This document shows positions 5,920-7,570 of a stretch of DNA of 7,570 bases, one piece after another. This DNA is from Mesorhizobium sp. (GTDB lineage: Bacteria; Pseudomonadota; Alphaproteobacteria; Rhizobiales; Rhizobiaceae), in the NCBI GenBank assembly GCA_030698645.1, contig JAUYMV010000025.1, forward strand, positions 1 through 7,570, written 5' to 3'. Made by a program: the position numbers and the translations under genes. The notes under the pieces are model-generated. The model was not told where the DNA came from and did no database searches. It saw nothing but the letters and a program-made list of their open reading frames with translations. Numbering within the stretch: the stretch's first letter is position 1; every line of letters begins with the position of its first letter.

Positions 5920-7059
5920 TTGGACGCGATCGAACAGGCGATCAGAAACGCATTCGCCAAGGGCGACCCGGAAGACGCCGCGTTCCGCGAGAAGGTCTAC
6001 CGTTCCGCCGCCGCGGCGCTTGAAAAGGCGTTGCAGGCCAATCCCGCCTTGACATCCGAGGCGATCGACCACCGGCGGCGCAACCTGTTTTCGGCGATCA
6101 GCGGCATCGAATCGGAGTTCATCCCGGCTGCGCCGGAAGCGTCGCCCGCGCCGTCCTCCGCCCCGGTGGCGGCGCCCCCCGTCTCGGTGGTCCCGGAAGT
6201 CCGTCGCGACCCGGCCCCCGAAACTCGTCGCGATCCGGCGCCGGCCGTCCATCGCGACCCAAGCGACCGCCGCGAGCCGGCCTTCGGGGCATCCGAAGCC
6301 GCCGCGGACTGGCCCGCGTCCCCCTCGTCCCCGCGGCCCTCGGGGCAGCCTGGCGACATCGATGGCGATTTCGAGGATACGCGCGGCCGCGCCCCGGCAA
6401 CGTCCGCGTCCCGGCTCGACCTCGAACCGCGCAGCCGCCCCTGGGGGCTGATCGGCGGCCTGCTGGTGCTCTTCATCATCCTCGGTCTGGCGTTCTGGAC
6501 GGCGGCCGAGCTTGGTTTTGTCGATCTGTCGGGGTCGAGGGGAACCGGCGCCGCGCAAACCACCCATGGCAACGGCGGCCAGGACGCCGCGCCGCGCCGC
6601 CCGGGCGATGAAGGCGAACTGGAGGACTGGATAACCGTCTTCTCGCCATCCGCCCCGACCACCGTCTCCGCGCCGGCCGGAGCGACGGCGGAAGTCGTCG
6701 AGACCAATGGCGAGCAGCTGATGCGCATCAGTTCCGGCAAGTCGGGCGCCCCCGTCAGCTTCGACATCGGCGCCGGTGTGCTGGAGCGCCTCGCCGGCAA
6801 GCGCGCCGTCTTCGACATCGTCGCCCGGTCGGGCGAAGGCGGCGACACGCAGATCTCGGTGTCGTGCAATCTGGGCAAGCTCGGCGATTGCGGCTCCAAC
6901 CGCTACGTCGTGCGGCCGGACCGCACCGAACTCCTGTTCGAGATCGACGTTCCCGCCGGCGCACCCGGCGCCGCCGGCACGATCGCCATCGTCTCCGACG
7001 TTTCGAACAAGGGCCACGCGCTCGAACTCTACGAGATTCGCGTCACGATCCCGGACTAA
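5920..7059 (+). CDS. uncharacterised single-pass membrane protein with helical N-terminus, Pro-rich linker and beta-rich C-terminal domain
   Basis: I do not recognise a named family. The 379-residue protein starts at TTG with a Shine-Dalgarno match 9 bases upstream. Residues 1-67 look helical and soluble (MDAIEQAIRNAFAKGD, then FREKVYRSAAAALEKAL). Residues 68-173 are a low-complexity Pro/Ala/Ser/Arg linker with three tandem 8-residue units (94-117). Residues 175-196 (WGLIGGLLVLFIILGLAFWTAA) are one membrane helix, preceded by R171 and R173, which predicts a cytoplasmic N-terminus and an exported C-terminus. After a short Gly-rich spacer, residues 228-379 alternate hydrophobic and polar residues like a beta-sandwich, with two cysteines (C316, C324) that could form a periplasmic disulphide. 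The architecture suggests a link from a cytoplasmic partner to an envelope ligand, but no function is assigned. Its stop codon overlaps that of the opposite ligase gene by 4 bases. Confidence 0.82.
   Translation: MDAIEQAIRNAFAKGDPEDAAFREKVYRSAAAALEKALQANPALTSEAIDHRRRNLFSAISGIESEFIPAAPEASPAPSSAPVAAPPVSVVPEVRRDPAPETRRDPAPAVHRDPSDRREPAFGASEAAADWPASPSSPRPSGQPGDIDGDFEDTRGRAPATSASRLDLEPRSRPWGLIGGLLVLFIILGLAFWTAAELGFVDLSGSRGTGAAQTTHGNGGQDAAPRRPGDEGELEDWITVFSPSAPTTVSAPAGATAEVVETNGEQLMRISSGKSGAPVSFDIGAGVLERLAGKRAVFDIVARSGEGGDTQISVSCNLGKLGDCGSNRYVVRPDRTELLFEIDVPAGAPGAAGTIAIVSDVSNKGHALELYEIRVTIPD
6199..6270 (+). repeat. three tandem 24-bp units encoding VRRDPAPE-like octapeptides
   Basis: The units are 6199-6222 (VRRDPAPE), 6223-6246 (TRRDPAPA) and 6247-6270 (VHRDPSDR), followed by a decayed REP. 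The period is exactly 24 bases, and the DNA of units 1 and 2 is close (CGTCGCGACCCGGC against CGTCGCGATCCGGC). It lies in the linker of the membrane protein gene and could vary in copy number between strains. Confidence 0.7.
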
Positions 7060-7570
7060 CCCGTGCTGGGCTCGCCGTCCGGCAGCAGCGCCCGCAAGGT
7101 CTCGATGCGGTCGGCCTCCGCCGATGGCTTGTCCCACCGGAGCCGCGAGATGCGTGGAAAGCGCATCGCCACCCCGGACTTATGCCGCGTCGAGCGGTTC
7201 AGCCCCTCGAAGGCGATTTCCAGCACGAGACCCTGTTTGTGGTCGGCGCGCACCGAGCGCACCGGCCCGAAACGCTCGATCGTGTTGTCGCGGACATATT
7301 TGTCGATCAGCTTCAGTTCCTCGTCGGTGAAGCCGAAATAGGCTTTTCCGACCGGCACCAGTTCCGGCGCGTCTGCGTCGCCCGCCCAGACGCCGAACGT
7401 GTAGTCGGAATAGAAGCTCGACCGTTTTCCGTGCCCGCGCTGTGCATACATCAGCACCGCGTCGACCGTGAACGGATCGCGCTTCCACTTGAACCACGGC
7501 CCCTTCGGCCGGCCCGGCACATAGGCCGAATCGTGCCGCTTCAGCATGACGCCCTCGATGACCGGATGCG
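7056..7570 (-). CDS. ATP-dependent DNA ligase, C-terminal part (LigB/cisplatin damage response type; 5' end outside window)
   Basis: The frame is open to the window's right edge, reading HPVIEGVMLKRHDSAYVPG before the internal ATG at 7547, so the gene continues upstream outside the window. EGVMLK is nucleotidyltransferase motif V, and GPWFKWKRDP completes the adenylation domain. The rest is the OB-fold domain, with VLMYAQRGHGKRSSFYSDYTFGVW and, near the end, a motif VI-like FPRISRLRWDKP. These blocks match the bacterial ligase group annotated as cisplatin damage response ATP-dependent DNA ligase, which usually sits with a beta-CASP-like exonuclease and an Lhr-type helicase; none of these partners is visible here. 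The enzyme seals nicks by an AMP-lysine intermediate; the catalytic lysine lies outside the window. The stop codon is TAG at 7058-7056, overlapping the membrane protein's TAA. Confidence 0.9.
   Translation of the reverse strand, partial: HPVIEGVMLKRHDSAYVPGRPKGPWFKWKRDPFTVDAVLMYAQRGHGKRSSFYSDYTFGVWAGDADAPELVPVGKAYFGFTDEELKLIDKYVRDNTIERFGPVRSVRADHKQGLVLEIAFEGLNRSTRHKSGVAMRFPRISRLRWDKPSAEADRIETLRALLPDGEPSTG

Noticed and set aside
5875..7137. Open frame of 420 codons antisense to the membrane protein gene
   Set aside because: Low-complexity Gly/Arg/Asp-rich translation, no motifs, and it would overlap the ligase gene in another frame.

Overview
The window is a GC-rich stretch of ordinary bacterial chromosome, with G or C at most third codon positions. 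It looks alphaproteobacterial, most likely Hyphomicrobiales (Mesorhizobium/Aminobacter-like). That guess rests on codon bias, the MocR-type regulator, the non-pyrrolysine MttB-family methyltransferase and the LigB-type ATP-dependent DNA ligase; it is an impression, not a database result. No RNA gene, mobile element, CRISPR array or phage feature was recognised.

Layout. (1) At the left edge, on the + strand, is the C-terminal aminotransferase part of a MocR-type protein, cut by the window start. After 143 bases it is followed by a complete MttB-family (trimethylamine methyltransferase-like) gene. A perfect 6+6 bp inverted repeat lies 23 bases before the MttB start. (2) An HxlR-family regulator (- strand) and a Tat-exported beta-lactamase-fold serine hydrolase (+ strand) are divergent. 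Their 107-base spacer holds two interleaved, opposite promoters and a long imperfect inverted repeat whose arms cover the two -10 boxes. This is the clearest regulatory circuit in the window. (3) A nitronate monooxygenase/2-nitropropane dioxygenase-like flavoprotein lies on the - strand. A perfect 7+7 bp palindrome sits at its predicted transcription start. (4) A TTG-initiated single-pass membrane protein of unknown function (+ strand) has a three-unit 8-residue repeat in its linker. It runs tail to tail into the C-terminus of a cisplatin-damage-response-type ATP-dependent DNA ligase (- strand), cut by the right edge.

How the genes work together. The MocR/MttB pair suggests a regulator and a catabolic demethylase for a quaternary or tertiary amine, but no corrinoid protein gene is visible. 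The HxlR/hydrolase pair looks like a locally regulated unit. The flavoprotein, the membrane protein and the ligase look like separate transcription units. All three tail-to-tail junctions are extremely tight (4-nt gap, 0-nt gap, 4-nt overlap), with no room for classical terminators between them. I found no convincing new multi-gene system; the most interesting signals are the regulatory palindromes, the orphan MttB homologue and the uncharacterised membrane protein.
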